64,000 nucleotides of DNA from JAFDVL01 sp964631865 (GTDB lineage: Bacteria; Acidobacteriota; Blastocatellia; RBC074), in NCBI GenBank assembly GCA_964631865.1, contig CAZWAK010000017.1, positions 8,742 through 72,741 on the forward strand, given 5' to 3'. The translations under genes and the position numbers were made by a program. How positions within the stretch are numbered: position 1 is the stretch's first letter; each line of letters begins with the position of its first letter. Below the pieces are notes generated by a model, which saw nothing but the letters and a program-made list of their open reading frames with translations, did no database searches and was not told the DNA's origin. Below are positions 32,571 to 41,099 of this stretch, piece by piece.

Positions 32571-33056
32571 ATGACGCTCGCCGAAAAAGTGGTCGAGATC
32601 ACGATTGCCAGCAGTCTTGATTTAATTGACATCATTACCCTAACCGCCGATCACTTGTGCAAACTCTGCGGCTTTGATGAAGAAGAACAATATCGTGTGA
32701 ACCTGGCCGTGCGCGAATCGGTGGCCAATGCCATCGAACACGGCAACAAATACAGCCTGGAAAAAAACGTCGAACTCCGCTTTTGCCTGACCACTGCCGC
32801 CTTGAGCCTCTCGGTGCGCGATCACGGCGCGGGTTTTGACCCCGCCAGCTTACCCGATCCGCTCGATCCTCAAAATCTGCTCAACCCCGCCGGACGCGGC
32901 ATTTTGTACATGCGGTCGTTTATGGATGAAGTCGAGTTGATTCGTCACCCGGAAGGCGGGATGCAAATTACGTTGGTCAAGCAACGCAAGCCGCAACCGG
33001 TCGCCCCGGAGTCGGTCGTACCGACCGCCCCAGAGCCGACCACTGGGAGCACGTAA
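32571..33056 (+). CDS. Anti-sigma-factor kinase, RsbW-like (HATPase)
   Basis: A 161-residue GHKL ATPase: N box VNLAVRESVANAIEHGNKY, G1 box VRDHGAGFDP and the GRGILYMRSFMDEVEL segment. RsbW/SpoIIAB-type kinases bind a sigma factor or other partner and phosphorylate an STAS antagonist. The STAS gene begins two bases after its stop. A Pro-rich tail (KPQPVAPESVVPTAPEPTTGS) is extra. Together with the SpoIIE-type phosphatase at 52789-55437 it could make a full partner-switching module, though the two loci are not linked. Confidence 0.9.
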   Translation: MTLAEKVVEITIASSLDLIDIITLTADHLCKLCGFDEEEQYRVNLAVRESVANAIEHGNKYSLEKNVELRFCLTTAALSLSVRDHGAGFDPASLPDPLDPQNLLNPAGRGILYMRSFMDEVELIRHPEGGMQITLVKQRKPQPVAPESVVPTAPEPTTGST

Positions 33057-33057
33057 C

Positions 33058-33432
33058 ATGCAGTTGGAAATTCGTGCCCGCAAGCTGGGCAGCATCGTCA
33101 TTCTGGATTTGATCGGCAAGATCACGATTGGCGAGGGCAGCAACAAATTGCGCGATGAGGTCAATCGCCTCCTGGAAATCGGCGAAAAAGAAATCATCCT
33201 CAATTTTGAACGGGCAACTTACCTGGACAGTTCCGGCATCGGCGAATTGATTTCGCGGCACACCACGACCAAGAATCAAGGTGGGCATCTCAAATTGCTC
33301 AAGCTGCCGCGCAAGATCAAAGACCTGCTGACCGTCACGCGCCTCTTGCCCGTATTCGAGACCTTTGACGACGAAGAGGACGCGCTGCTGAGCTTCGGCA
33401 TCCTCGGCGCGGTTCCCAACCACCATGGTTAA
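33058..33432 (+). CDS. STAS-domain anti-anti-sigma factor
   Basis: A 124-residue SpoIIAA/RsbV-like protein: VILDLIGKITIGEGSNKLRDEVNRLL, then FERATYLDSSGIGELISRH, where the Ser of DSSG is the expected phosphorylation site, then GGHLKLLKLPRKIKDLLTVTRLLPVFETFDDEEDAL. It is encoded directly after its likely kinase (RsbW-like) and overlaps the next gene by 8 bp. Confidence 0.92.
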   Translation: MQLEIRARKLGSIVILDLIGKITIGEGSNKLRDEVNRLLEIGEKEIILNFERATYLDSSGIGELISRHTTTKNQGGHLKLLKLPRKIKDLLTVTRLLPVFETFDDEEDALLSFGILGAVPNHHG

Positions 33433-34138
33433 CTGGCGTGCCATCCTGCTGATCTACGACCAACTCCACGTTCGGCTGCCGCGCGGATGGTTTTCCAAAA
33501 CAACGTTTCAGGCACAACTCTCCGCCGACGAAATCGCCACCGCGCTTGCATCGTTCGCACGCTTTCCCGCGCTGGCCGAAGAATGCTCGCACGGCGAAGT
33601 GACCCTCGAAATAGAAGTCTCGCGCATTGCGCGCCCGCTCGACTCTTTGACCGAGATGGGCGCGCGGCGGTACTGGCCTGCGCCGACCGACACGAACCCC
33701 GAATTGGATGAATTCGTATTGCCCGGCACGTACGATTCGGTCTTTGTGCTGTGGCCGCAGAACAATTGGCAAACCGGTGCTTCCGTTCCGTCCGGCGGCT
33801 GGGGCTTGGGGATGGGCGCGAGCGATTGGTCGAACGGCGCGACGTATGCGACGGTGGCCAATGCACCAACAGAAGCCTGGTTGCGTCCGAAGCTGGGCGA
33901 AGTCTGGCTGCACGAATGGTTGCACGGCGTGTGCCATCACTTCGCGCAGCAAGGCTACGTGATGCCCGATGGCGATGCGGACGGCGGCGGACGACACGGC
34001 TATGTGCAATCGGACGAAACCGGCTGGTGCGCGTTCTATCAGGATTTGATGACCGGCCAGGTGATGTCGGGCGGACAAGCAACGGGCATCCCGGCAGAAG
34101 CGTGGCGCACCGGTTCACTACTCTCATCAGCACTATGA
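33425..34138 (+). CDS. Putative zinc metallopeptidase-like protein (HEWLH)
   Basis: A 237-residue soluble protein of no family I recognise. The centre has EVWLHEWLHGVCHHFAQQGY, an HExxH zinc-binding motif with more His just after. Downstream GGRHGYVQSDETGWCAFYQDLMTGQV could supply a third ligand. No signal peptide, so probably cytosolic. It overlaps the STAS gene by 8 bp and the MBL gene by 4 bp (ATGA), so it is translationally coupled to both sides. Function unknown. Confidence 0.7.
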   Translation: MVNWRAILLIYDQLHVRLPRGWFSKTTFQAQLSADEIATALASFARFPALAEECSHGEVTLEIEVSRIARPLDSLTEMGARRYWPAPTDTNPELDEFVLPGTYDSVFVLWPQNNWQTGASVPSGGWGLGMGASDWSNGATYATVANAPTEAWLRPKLGEVWLHEWLHGVCHHFAQQGYVMPDGDADGGGRHGYVQSDETGWCAFYQDLMTGQVMSGGQATGIPAEAWRTGSLLSSAL

Positions 34139-35136
34139 AAAAAATTGCTCTGTTTCTTCTGGTTGTGATTTCTTCCGTCGCCAACGGCCAAGCGCCCGCT
34201 TCCGGCGACGCGCTGTTGAGCGACGGGCAGATGCACGTCGTGCTGGTCGGCACGGGATCACCGCTGACCGATGCGACGCGGGCGGCGGCTTGCACGGCGG
34301 TCATGGCCGGCGGCGAATTCGTGTTGATTGACACGGGGCCGGGATCGTGGCGCAAATTGACGACGCTGAATTTGCCGCAACAAGCCGTCAGCGCCGTCTT
34401 GCTCACGCATTTTCATTCCGACCACATCGGCGATTTGGGCGAAACGACGACGATGAGTTGGGTGGCCGGGCGCACGAAGCCGCTCGAAGTGTATGGCCCG
34501 CCCGGCGTCGAAAAAGTGGTCGCAGGTTTTGCCCAGGCGTATGCGCTCGACGTGGAGTATCGCGTGGCGCATCACGGCGAGAAATATTTGCCGCGCGCAG
34601 TGGCAGGCGCAGTGGCCAGAACAATCACGCTCAAAAAGCCTGACGAAGCTGCGCTTGTGTTCGAGCGCAACGGTTTGAAAATCACCGCGTTCCAAGTCGC
34701 GCACGACCCGGTCAAACCGGCCTACGGCTATCGTTTGGAATATCGCGGGCGCGTCGTCGTCATCAGCGGCGACACGGCGAAAAGCCCGAACCTCGCCCAG
34801 CACGCGACGGGCGCAGATTTGTTGATTCACGATGTCCTGGCGAAAAATTTGATCGAACTCGGCGCGAATAATTTTGAGCGCAGCGGACAAGCACGTCGTG
34901 CCGCGATGGCGCGCGACATCGTGACCTATCACGCCAGCCCAACGGAAGTCGCAGCTATCGCCGCTGCGGCGAATGTCGAAACCCTCGTCTTCACACATCT
35001 CGTGCCTCCACCCGCGACCCCTCTGGTCGAACAAGCCTTCACACAAGGCGTCAGCGAACTCTTCAAAGGCAAAGTGGTGCTGGGGAAAGATGGCTTGCGC
35101 TTCGACCTGACGCCGAAAACCAGCGAACCCAAATAA
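34135..35136 (+). CDS. MBL-fold metallo-hydrolase, secreted
   Basis: A 333-residue protein with signal peptide (KKIALFLLVVISSVANGQ). Metal site THFHSDHIGD, with later ligands in VVISGDTAKS and FTHLVPPP, places it in the RNase Z/arylsulfatase-like branch of the metallo-beta-lactamase fold. The start is ATG 34135, overlapping the HEWLH gene stop. A much longer upstream frame exists but is antisense-type coding over the neighbour. The substrate is unknown; periplasmic location is inferred from the leader. Confidence 0.9.
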   Translation: MKKIALFLLVVISSVANGQAPASGDALLSDGQMHVVLVGTGSPLTDATRAAACTAVMAGGEFVLIDTGPGSWRKLTTLNLPQQAVSAVLLTHFHSDHIGDLGETTTMSWVAGRTKPLEVYGPPGVEKVVAGFAQAYALDVEYRVAHHGEKYLPRAVAGAVARTITLKKPDEAALVFERNGLKITAFQVAHDPVKPAYGYRLEYRGRVVVISGDTAKSPNLAQHATGADLLIHDVLAKNLIELGANNFERSGQARRAAMARDIVTYHASPTEVAAIAAAANVETLVFTHLVPPPATPLVEQAFTQGVSELFKGKVVLGKDGLRFDLTPKTSEPK

Positions 35137-35270
35137 ATTTCGCGCCTGCCACAAATTTCGTGTCCCTTTCCTCACGCAAAAACCGCTAATACAAGTGGAG
35201 AGAGAGGGAGTATCAAAAAATTCAGGGACAGCCAAACCATGCGGCTCCCGGCTTATCAGGAGGAATTGTC

Positions 35271-37682
35271 ATGCCGACACGCAATGCGAACTCAATCACA
35301 AAACAAATTGCCGCCGTTTTCTTTTGCGCCATCACCGCGTTCATCCCCGCCGTGCCGCCCGTCGTGGCGGTGGCGCAAACGCAAACGCGGCAAGTCGTCC
35401 AACGCAGCGCCCGCGCCGAAGTGGCCTTTGCCGAATTGATTGACAAAGCGCAATCGGAAGGCTCGGTGCGCGTCATCGTCGGTTTGCGTCACGACACGCG
35501 CGCCGCCGCGTCCGCGACCAACGAAGCGCAGGCGCTGCAACAAGAGCACGTGGCGGTTGAGCAGGCGCAGGACAATTTGTTGGAACAAATGGATGGCCAG
35601 CGCGTCGAAAGCGTCAAGCGGTTTCACTTCATTCCGTTTGTGGCAATGAAGACCGACACGGCAGGACTGCAATTTTTGCAAACATCTGCCAGCGTCCTCA
35701 GCATTGAAGAAGACGATTCCGCTCCGCCGTCCTTAGCCAAAAGCGTGCCTGCTGTGGGCGCTCCGGCGGCCTGGGCGAGTGGGTACACCGGAGCCGGGCA
35801 AGCCGTAGCAATTCTTGATACCGGCGTAGACAAAACGCACCCGTTTCTCGCGGGCAAAGTCGTCGCCGAAGGTTGCTATTCGACGACCGACGCAAGCAGC
35901 AACATTTTTTCTACCTGTCCGGGCGGAGTTCCCGCTTCAACGGAACCCGGCTCTGGTGTGAATTGTCCGAGCGGTTGCAGTCACGGCACACACGTCGCAG
36001 GCATCGCGGCGGGCAAGGGCGACACCTCGTCCGGCGTGGCCAAAGAAGCGAACCTCATCGCCGTGCAAATTTTCTCGCGCTTTGAAAATACAGCGGACTG
36101 CGGTGGGGCCGCGCCGTGTTACCGCACCTTCCAATCCGATCAAATTCGCGGCTTGGAGCGCGTGCTGGAATTGAGCCAAACGCAGAAGATCGCCGCCGTC
36201 AATATGAGCCTCGGCAGCGGGCAATATATGTCCAACTGCGATGCGTTGCGCCCAGCGACCAAAGCCGCGATTGACAACTTGCGCGCACGCGGAGTGGCCA
36301 CGATTGTTTCTTCCGGCAACGGTTCAGCCACGAGCGGCATCAGCACGCCGGCCTGCATTTCCAGCGCGATCAGCGTTGGCTCCACGCTGCTCCAAACCGA
36401 TCCCAACAACAACGTGACGGGCGAAAGCGTCGCCGGTTATTCCAACAGCAATGCTTACTTGAAAATCCTCGCGCCGGGCAGTGGGATTTTATCGTCCGTG
36501 CCGGGCGGTGGGTTCTCGACGTTCAGTGGCACTTCGATGGCCGCACCGCACGTCGCGGGCGCGTGGGCTGTGCTCAAATCGAAATACCCCAACGCCAGCG
36601 TGGACGAAATCCTCGCCGCTTTGACCAACTACGGTCTGCCGATTACCGACGCGCGCAACAACATCACGAAGCCGCGTCTGCGCGTGAGCAGCGCACTCGG
36701 CGGCGTCGGGTGCAACTACAACCTCGCTGAGAACGCGCAAACCTTCTCCGTGCAAGGCGGCAGAGGCTCGGTCAATGTGGCAGCGAGCGGGCAGAGCAGT
36801 TGCGGCTGGAACGTCTTCAGCAACGTGGATTGGATCAAGGTGGATTCGGGCGAGAACGGCACGGGCAACGCGACCGTGAATTTCACCGTCGCCGCCTTAG
36901 ACAGGGGCGCGCGCACCGGCACGCTGACCGTCGCCGGGCAAACCTTCACCGTCACACAAGGTGCCACGATGGCCGTTGTCTCCGCGGCGAGTTATGTCGG
37001 GACAGAGGCCGCGCGTGATTCGATTGTCAGCGCGTTTGGCGAAAAGCTGGCGACGGAAATCAAAGCCGCTACGGGCACGACACTCCCGACAACATTGGCT
37101 GGCACGACTGTCCGCGTGCGCGACATCACGGGCATCGAACGTCTTGCGCCGCTGTTTTACGTGTCGCCCACGCAGGTCAACTTCCAGATTCCGTCCGGCA
37201 CTTCCATCGGCGATGCGATCATCACGATCACGAGCGGCGATGGCAGCGGTTCGTTGCAAGCGATGGCCATTGCTTCGGTATTCCCCGCTATGTTCTCGGC
37301 GGACGCGACGGGCAAAGGCTTCGCCGCCGCGCACGTCCAGCGCATTCAGAACGGCCAAACGTTGGGCTACGAACAAGTGGCGCGCTTCGATTCGCTGCTC
37401 GGCAGAATCGTCGCCGTGCCGATTGAATTCAAAGCCGGGCAGGAACTGCATCTCGGTTTGTACGGCAGCGGTCTGCGCTATCGCACGTCGGTGAACAACG
37501 TGAAAGCGCGCATCGGCACGCTCGAATTGCCGGTGCAATTTGCTGGCTCGCAGAACACGTTCGTTGGTTTGGATCAAGTGAATGTGTTGTTGTCGCCCAG
37601 TCTGAGCGGCGCGGGCGAAGTGGAGGTGACGTTGATCGTGGACGGCAAAGCGACGAACACGTTGAAGCTGCATTTCCGCTAA
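35271..37682 (+). CDS. Secreted subtilisin-like serine protease with BACON and TIGR03437 domains
   Basis: An 803-residue export protein. Signal peptide ~1-40; inhibitor I9-type propeptide ~50-150 (GSVRVIVGLRHDTRAA...FVAMKTDTAGLQFLQTSASVLSIEED); S8 catalytic domain ~160-480 with triad Asp (VAILDTGVDKTHP), His (GCSHGTHVAGIAAG) and Ser (FSGTSMAAPHVAG). A BACON-like beta domain follows (WNVFSNVDWIKVDSGENGTG). The C-terminal ~230 residues form the TIGR03437 domain first noted in Solibacter (SAASYVGTEAARDSIVSAFGE, PLFYVSPTQVNFQIPSG, LYGSGLRYRTS). AGGAGG lies upstream of ATG 35271. The TIGR03437 tail supports an acidobacterial origin. Confidence 0.95.
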   Translation: MPTRNANSITKQIAAVFFCAITAFIPAVPPVVAVAQTQTRQVVQRSARAEVAFAELIDKAQSEGSVRVIVGLRHDTRAAASATNEAQALQQEHVAVEQAQDNLLEQMDGQRVESVKRFHFIPFVAMKTDTAGLQFLQTSASVLSIEEDDSAPPSLAKSVPAVGAPAAWASGYTGAGQAVAILDTGVDKTHPFLAGKVVAEGCYSTTDASSNIFSTCPGGVPASTEPGSGVNCPSGCSHGTHVAGIAAGKGDTSSGVAKEANLIAVQIFSRFENTADCGGAAPCYRTFQSDQIRGLERVLELSQTQKIAAVNMSLGSGQYMSNCDALRPATKAAIDNLRARGVATIVSSGNGSATSGISTPACISSAISVGSTLLQTDPNNNVTGESVAGYSNSNAYLKILAPGSGILSSVPGGGFSTFSGTSMAAPHVAGAWAVLKSKYPNASVDEILAALTNYGLPITDARNNITKPRLRVSSALGGVGCNYNLAENAQTFSVQGGRGSVNVAASGQSSCGWNVFSNVDWIKVDSGENGTGNATVNFTVAALDRGARTGTLTVAGQTFTVTQGATMAVVSAASYVGTEAARDSIVSAFGEKLATEIKAATGTTLPTTLAGTTVRVRDITGIERLAPLFYVSPTQVNFQIPSGTSIGDAIITITSGDGSGSLQAMAIASVFPAMFSADATGKGFAAAHVQRIQNGQTLGYEQVARFDSLLGRIVAVPIEFKAGQELHLGLYGSGLRYRTSVNNVKARIGTLELPVQFAGSQNTFVGLDQVNVLLSPSLSGAGEVEVTLIVDGKATNTLKLHFR

Positions 37683-37703
37683 ATTGCGAAGCACGCTACA
37701 TCG

Positions 37704-37740
37704 AAAGGCGGTTGTCGTTTCTCGGCAGCCGCCTTTTGTT
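37704..37740. terminator. Bidirectional intrinsic terminator candidate
   Basis: AAAGGCGGTTG (37704-37714) pairs with CAGCCGCCTTT (37726-37736), with one G-T wobble, followed by TTGTT on the plus strand and preceded by A-rich sequence for the minus strand. It lies between the convergent subtilase and permease genes. Confidence 0.7.
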
Positions 37741-39071
37741 CATTCGCCGCTCAAATAGGCATAGCGCAACACAAACACCACCGCCAACACATAAACCAAT
37801 GGCGACACCTCGCGCCCACGTCCGGTCAATAATTTGAGCAATGGGTAAAAAATAAAGCCCAGCGCCAGCCCATTCGCTATGGAAAACGTCAACGGCATCG
37901 CCAGCATCGTCAGCAATGCCGGAATCGCTTCGGTCAAATCGTCCCAGCGAATCGCCGTCACTGACCGCATCATCAACGCCCCGACCACAATCAACGCCGG
38001 AGCCGTCGCAATTGCTGGAATGATGCCTGCAATCGGCGACAAAAACGCGGCGAGCAAAAACAGCATTGCCACCGTCACGGCGACTAATCCGGTACGTCCG
38101 CCTTCGCTCACGCCGGTCGCGCTTTCGATGTAGGTCACAACCGTTGATGTACCGAACAACGCGCCCACCATTGTCGCAATCGAATCACACAGCAACGCGC
38201 GATTGATGCGCGGCAAGCGGCCATCGCTGTCCAGATAGCCTGCCTGCTGTGCCAAGCCCATCATCGAGCCGATGCAATCGAACATGTCCACGAACAGAAA
38301 CACAAACACGACATCCAACAAACCAATACTCAACGCGCCGCGAATATTCAATTGCAAAAATGTCTCGCGCCAGGTGGGAATCTCAATCACATTCGTCGGC
38401 AGCTTCGCCAAACCAAACGCGATGGCGGCAATCGTGACAACAAAGATGCCAATGATGATTGCCGTCTTGAAGCCACGCGCCATCAATGCGCCCGTGATGA
38501 CCAAGCCCAGCATCGCCAGCAACACCGGCTTGGAAACCACATGCCCCAGCGTCACGAACGTTGCCGGTGACGCGACGATCACGCCTGCATTTTTCAGCCC
38601 GATGAACGCGATGAATAACCCGATGCCGCACGCGACCGCTGTTTTCAACGTCATCGGAATCGCATCCACTATCAACGCCCGCACGCGCACCAACGTGAGC
38701 AGCAAAAACACGACGCCCGACAAAAATACCGCACCCAACGCCACGCGCCAATCGTGCTTCAGCCCCAGCACGACCGTGTACGTGAAATACGCATTCAGCC
38801 CCATCCCCGGCGCGAGCGCGAACGGATAATTCGCCAGCAGTCCCATCAACAACGATCCCATCGCCGCCGCGATGCACGTCGCAAACAACGCCCCCGAAAA
38901 CGGCACGCCCGCTTCCTTCAAAATCGAAGGATTCACGAAGATGATGTACGCCATCGTCAGAAACGTCGTGACGCCTGCGGCCAATTCGGAACGAATCGTG
39001 ACGCGATGTTCGGTAAGCTTGAATTGCTGATCCAGCGCGCGAAAGATGATGGAAGGGGCAGCGACAGTCAT
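37740..39071 (-). CDS. NCS2-family purine (guanine/hypoxanthine) permease, AzgA-like
   Basis: A 443-residue integral membrane protein with ~12 hydrophobic segments. Hallmarks of the AzgA branch: EHRVTIRSELAAGVTTFLTMAYIIFVNPSIL, YPFALAPGMGLNAYFTYTVV, FVFLFVDMFDCIGSMMGLAQQAG, GALFGTSTVVTYIESATGVSEGGRTG. It imports purine bases with protons. The start is placed at ATG 39071: a reading from 39107 would translate the end of a tRNA gene. It is downstream of apt and the tRNA on the same strand, fitting purine salvage. Confidence 0.92.
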   Translation of the reverse strand: MTVAAPSIIFRALDQQFKLTEHRVTIRSELAAGVTTFLTMAYIIFVNPSILKEAGVPFSGALFATCIAAAMGSLLMGLLANYPFALAPGMGLNAYFTYTVVLGLKHDWRVALGAVFLSGVVFLLLTLVRVRALIVDAIPMTLKTAVACGIGLFIAFIGLKNAGVIVASPATFVTLGHVVSKPVLLAMLGLVITGALMARGFKTAIIIGIFVVTIAAIAFGLAKLPTNVIEIPTWRETFLQLNIRGALSIGLLDVVFVFLFVDMFDCIGSMMGLAQQAGYLDSDGRLPRINRALLCDSIATMVGALFGTSTVVTYIESATGVSEGGRTGLVAVTVAMLFLLAAFLSPIAGIIPAIATAPALIVVGALMMRSVTAIRWDDLTEAIPALLTMLAMPLTFSIANGLALGFIFYPLLKLLTGRGREVSPLVYVLAVVFVLRYAYLSGE

Positions 39072-39083
39072 GGAAGGAGTGAA

Positions 39084-39156
39084 TGCCCTCGGTTGGACTC
39101 GAACCAACAGCCACTCGCTTAGGAGGCGAGCGTTCTATCCCTTGAACTACGAGGGC
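39084..39156 (-). tRNA. tRNA-Arg (anticodon CCU)
   Basis: The minus strand folds as a cloverleaf: acceptor GCCCTCG/CGAGGGC, D arm GTTC/GAAC, anticodon stem CTCGC/GCGAG with loop CTCCTAA (anticodon CCT), T arm GTTGG/CCAAC with loop TTCGAGT, discriminator A. The CCA end is not encoded. It lies between apt and the purine permease gene. Confidence 0.97.
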
Positions 39157-39168
39157 AAAGTAAGCTGA

Positions 39169-39705
39169 CTAGGATTGGTATTTTAGCAGCGAGAAGACAT
39201 CGTAACCAACCAACTTCTCGCGCCCCGGCAAAAATTCCAACTCCACAATAAACGCCAAGCCCGTCACATTGCCGCCGAGCTTTTCGACCAATTGCGTCAC
39301 GGCTTGCGCAGTTCCGCCCGTTGCCAACAGATCGTCTACGATCAAAACGTTGTGTCCTGCCTCAACCGCGTCTTTGTGAATTTCCAACGTGTCGCTGCCG
39401 TATTCGAGTTCGTAGCTGTGGCTCTCGACTTCGGCGGGCAATTTCCTCGGTTTGCGCACGGGCACGAAGCCTGCGCCCAAGTGATACGCGAGCGCAGGCG
39501 CGAAGATAAAGCCGCGCGATTCGATGCCGATGACGGTGTCAATCTTGCGTCCGCGATATTGATCTATCAAGCGATCAATCACCGCGCGCAAACCGCTCGC
39601 GTCTTTGAGCAGCGTCGTGATGTCGTAAAACAAAATGCCGGGTTTCGGAAAGTCCGGGACTTCGCGGATGAGCTGTTTGAGTTCGAGTTCTGCGGAAGTA
39701 GACAT
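39169..39705 (-). CDS. apt: Adenine phosphoribosyltransferase
   Basis: A 178-residue enzyme converting adenine and PRPP to AMP. Motifs: IREVPDFPKPGILFYDITTLL, IGIESRGFIFAPALAYHLGAGFVPVRKPRKLP, and the PRPP-binding loop VLIVDDLLATGGTAQAV. The length is standard. It follows the acylphosphatase gene by 15 bp and precedes the tRNA-Arg and purine permease genes, so purine salvage genes are clustered. Confidence 0.96.
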   Translation of the reverse strand: MSTSAELELKQLIREVPDFPKPGILFYDITTLLKDASGLRAVIDRLIDQYRGRKIDTVIGIESRGFIFAPALAYHLGAGFVPVRKPRKLPAEVESHSYELEYGSDTLEIHKDAVEAGHNVLIVDDLLATGGTAQAVTQLVEKLGGNVTGLAFIVELEFLPGREKLVGYDVFSLLKYQS

Positions 39706-39720
39706 GCAAAAAATTCCTTT

Positions 39721-39993
39721 TCAATAATCAATTCTAAAATCTACAAAGCGCCCGGTGACGGGCAAATCTATTTCATCCAGGCTGCTGACGGTAGCGAAGA
39801 TCGGCCCCGTCGCCAAATCCATTTTGAATTGTTCCATCGCGTCACGGTCGCCCTCGGCCAGGACTTCGACTGTGCCGCCGGGCAGGTTTTTGACCGTGCC
39901 TTTGACCTGATGCCGAGCGGCGGCGCGCAAGGCGAAATAGCGAAAGCCAACGCCCTGCACTTCGCCAGCAATAAGAAATCGTCGCGCAACCAT
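39721..39993 (-). CDS. Acylphosphatase
   Basis: A 90-residue acylphosphatase: RRFLIAGEVQGVGFRYFALRAA contains the phosphate-binding loop and catalytic Arg, and KGTVKNLPGGTVEVLAEGD contains the catalytic Asn. The enzyme hydrolyses carboxyl phosphates such as acetyl- or 1,3-bisphosphoglycerate. It precedes apt on the same strand by 15 bp. Confidence 0.95.
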   Translation of the reverse strand: MVARRFLIAGEVQGVGFRYFALRAAARHQVKGTVKNLPGGTVEVLAEGDRDAMEQFKMDLATGPIFATVSSLDEIDLPVTGRFVDFRIDY

Positions 39994-40134
39994 AATGATT
40001 CGTGTCGAAGGGGTTGAATCAAAGGCGGTCAGCTTAGCCGTTGAGAACGGAGCCTGTCAAACGGCGGCGGGCTTGGCGCGGCTGCGAGTTTGCGGTACAT
40101 TCCAGACGTCTTGAACCCCACACGAGGTCACGTT

Positions 40135-40971
40135 ATGAAAATCATCGCACTGCTTGCCGTCGTGCTTGTCCTGAATTCCTTTGCGCTCGCGCAAAACGCC
40201 TCCGCGCGACAACCCGACGACATCGTTTCGACGCGCGAGATGGAGCGCATCAATTGGATGGAGTTCAAAGAGGTCGTCCCGGCGAAAATCAATACCGTGC
40301 TGTTGCCGACTGGCACGCTCGAACCGCACGGCGTCGTCAATAACGGCGCGGATAACACGGCCCCATTTGCGCTTGCGAAACATATTGCCAAGCGCGTGAA
40401 TGCGATGATTGCGCCGACCTTGCCGTACGGCATCACGGGCAGCCTGGAAGCCTATCCCGGCGCGTTCACGATTTCCGAAGAAGCGTATCGCCCGTTTGTC
40501 AAACAACTGCTCGAAGGCTTGGCGAAGAACGGCTTTCGCAACATCGTGATCGTCAACGGACACGGCGGCGGCCAGACAGCCGTGCTGCAATCCATTGCCG
40601 CCGAAGTTTCCAAAGAAAAGAAAATTCGCGCGCTCGTCGTCAATTGGTGGAGCTATTGTTCCGACATCACGAAAGAAGTCTTTGGTGAAGACGGTGGGCA
40701 CGCGGGCTGGAACGAAACCGCGTTCATTCAAGCGATAGACAAAACGCTGGTTCATCCCGAAAAGTACAAAGACGAAATGGCGACCGCGAACCCTGCGCCC
40801 GGCACTTGGGCGGCCTATCCGTCGCCGTCTTCGATTGGGTTGTATCAACCGGGACAAGGCTATCCGAAATTCGATCAGAAAAAAGCCGATGAATACTTTG
40901 CGAAAGTGACGGACAAGGTCGCCAAGCTGATTCAGGAAATTATCGCCAAGTGGAATTTGGCCGGATTGTAA
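40135..40971 (+). CDS. Creatininase family amidohydrolase, secreted
   Basis: A 278-residue protein with signal peptide (IIALLAVVLVLNSFALAQNA), which is unusual for this mostly cytosolic family but common in Acidobacteria. Metal-binding motifs include LPTGTLEPHGVVNNGADNTAP, NIVIVNGHGGGQTAVL and GGHAGWNETA. Relatives hydrolyse creatinine, formamides (ArfB, MftE) or other cyclic amides, and the substrate here is open. GAGGT is upstream of ATG 40135. Confidence 0.9.
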   Translation: MKIIALLAVVLVLNSFALAQNASARQPDDIVSTREMERINWMEFKEVVPAKINTVLLPTGTLEPHGVVNNGADNTAPFALAKHIAKRVNAMIAPTLPYGITGSLEAYPGAFTISEEAYRPFVKQLLEGLAKNGFRNIVIVNGHGGGQTAVLQSIAAEVSKEKKIRALVVNWWSYCSDITKEVFGEDGGHAGWNETAFIQAIDKTLVHPEKYKDEMATANPAPGTWAAYPSPSSIGLYQPGQGYPKFDQKKADEYFAKVTDKVAKLIQEIIAKWNLAGL

Positions 40972-40976
40972 TTCGC

Positions 40977-41083
40977 ATTCTGCATTCTCCATTCTCAACT
41001 CTCTATTCTTTTTCCAGAGAAAGACAAGCCCCACACTCTCTTGGTAAAAGAATGAAGAATGAAGAGTTGAGAATGGAGAATTC
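40977..41083. repeat. Inverted pair of heptanucleotide repeat arrays
   Basis: The left arm has ATTCTGC, ATTCTCC, ATTCTCA, ACTCTCT, ATTCTTT (40977-41011). The right arm (41051-41083) is AATGAAGAATGAAGAGTTGA and onward, close to the reverse complement. It lies between two hydrolase genes and ends 16 bp before the next start codon. Confidence 0.85.
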
Positions 41084-41099
41084 TGAGACGGAGGTACTA

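Noticed and set aside
33751..34134. N-terminal extension of the MBL-fold gene
   Set aside because: It overlaps the HEWLH gene in another frame, while ATG 34135 gives a clean signal peptide and an ATGA overlap.
39072..39107. N-terminal extension of the purine permease
   Set aside because: It would translate the 3' end of the tRNA-Arg gene.
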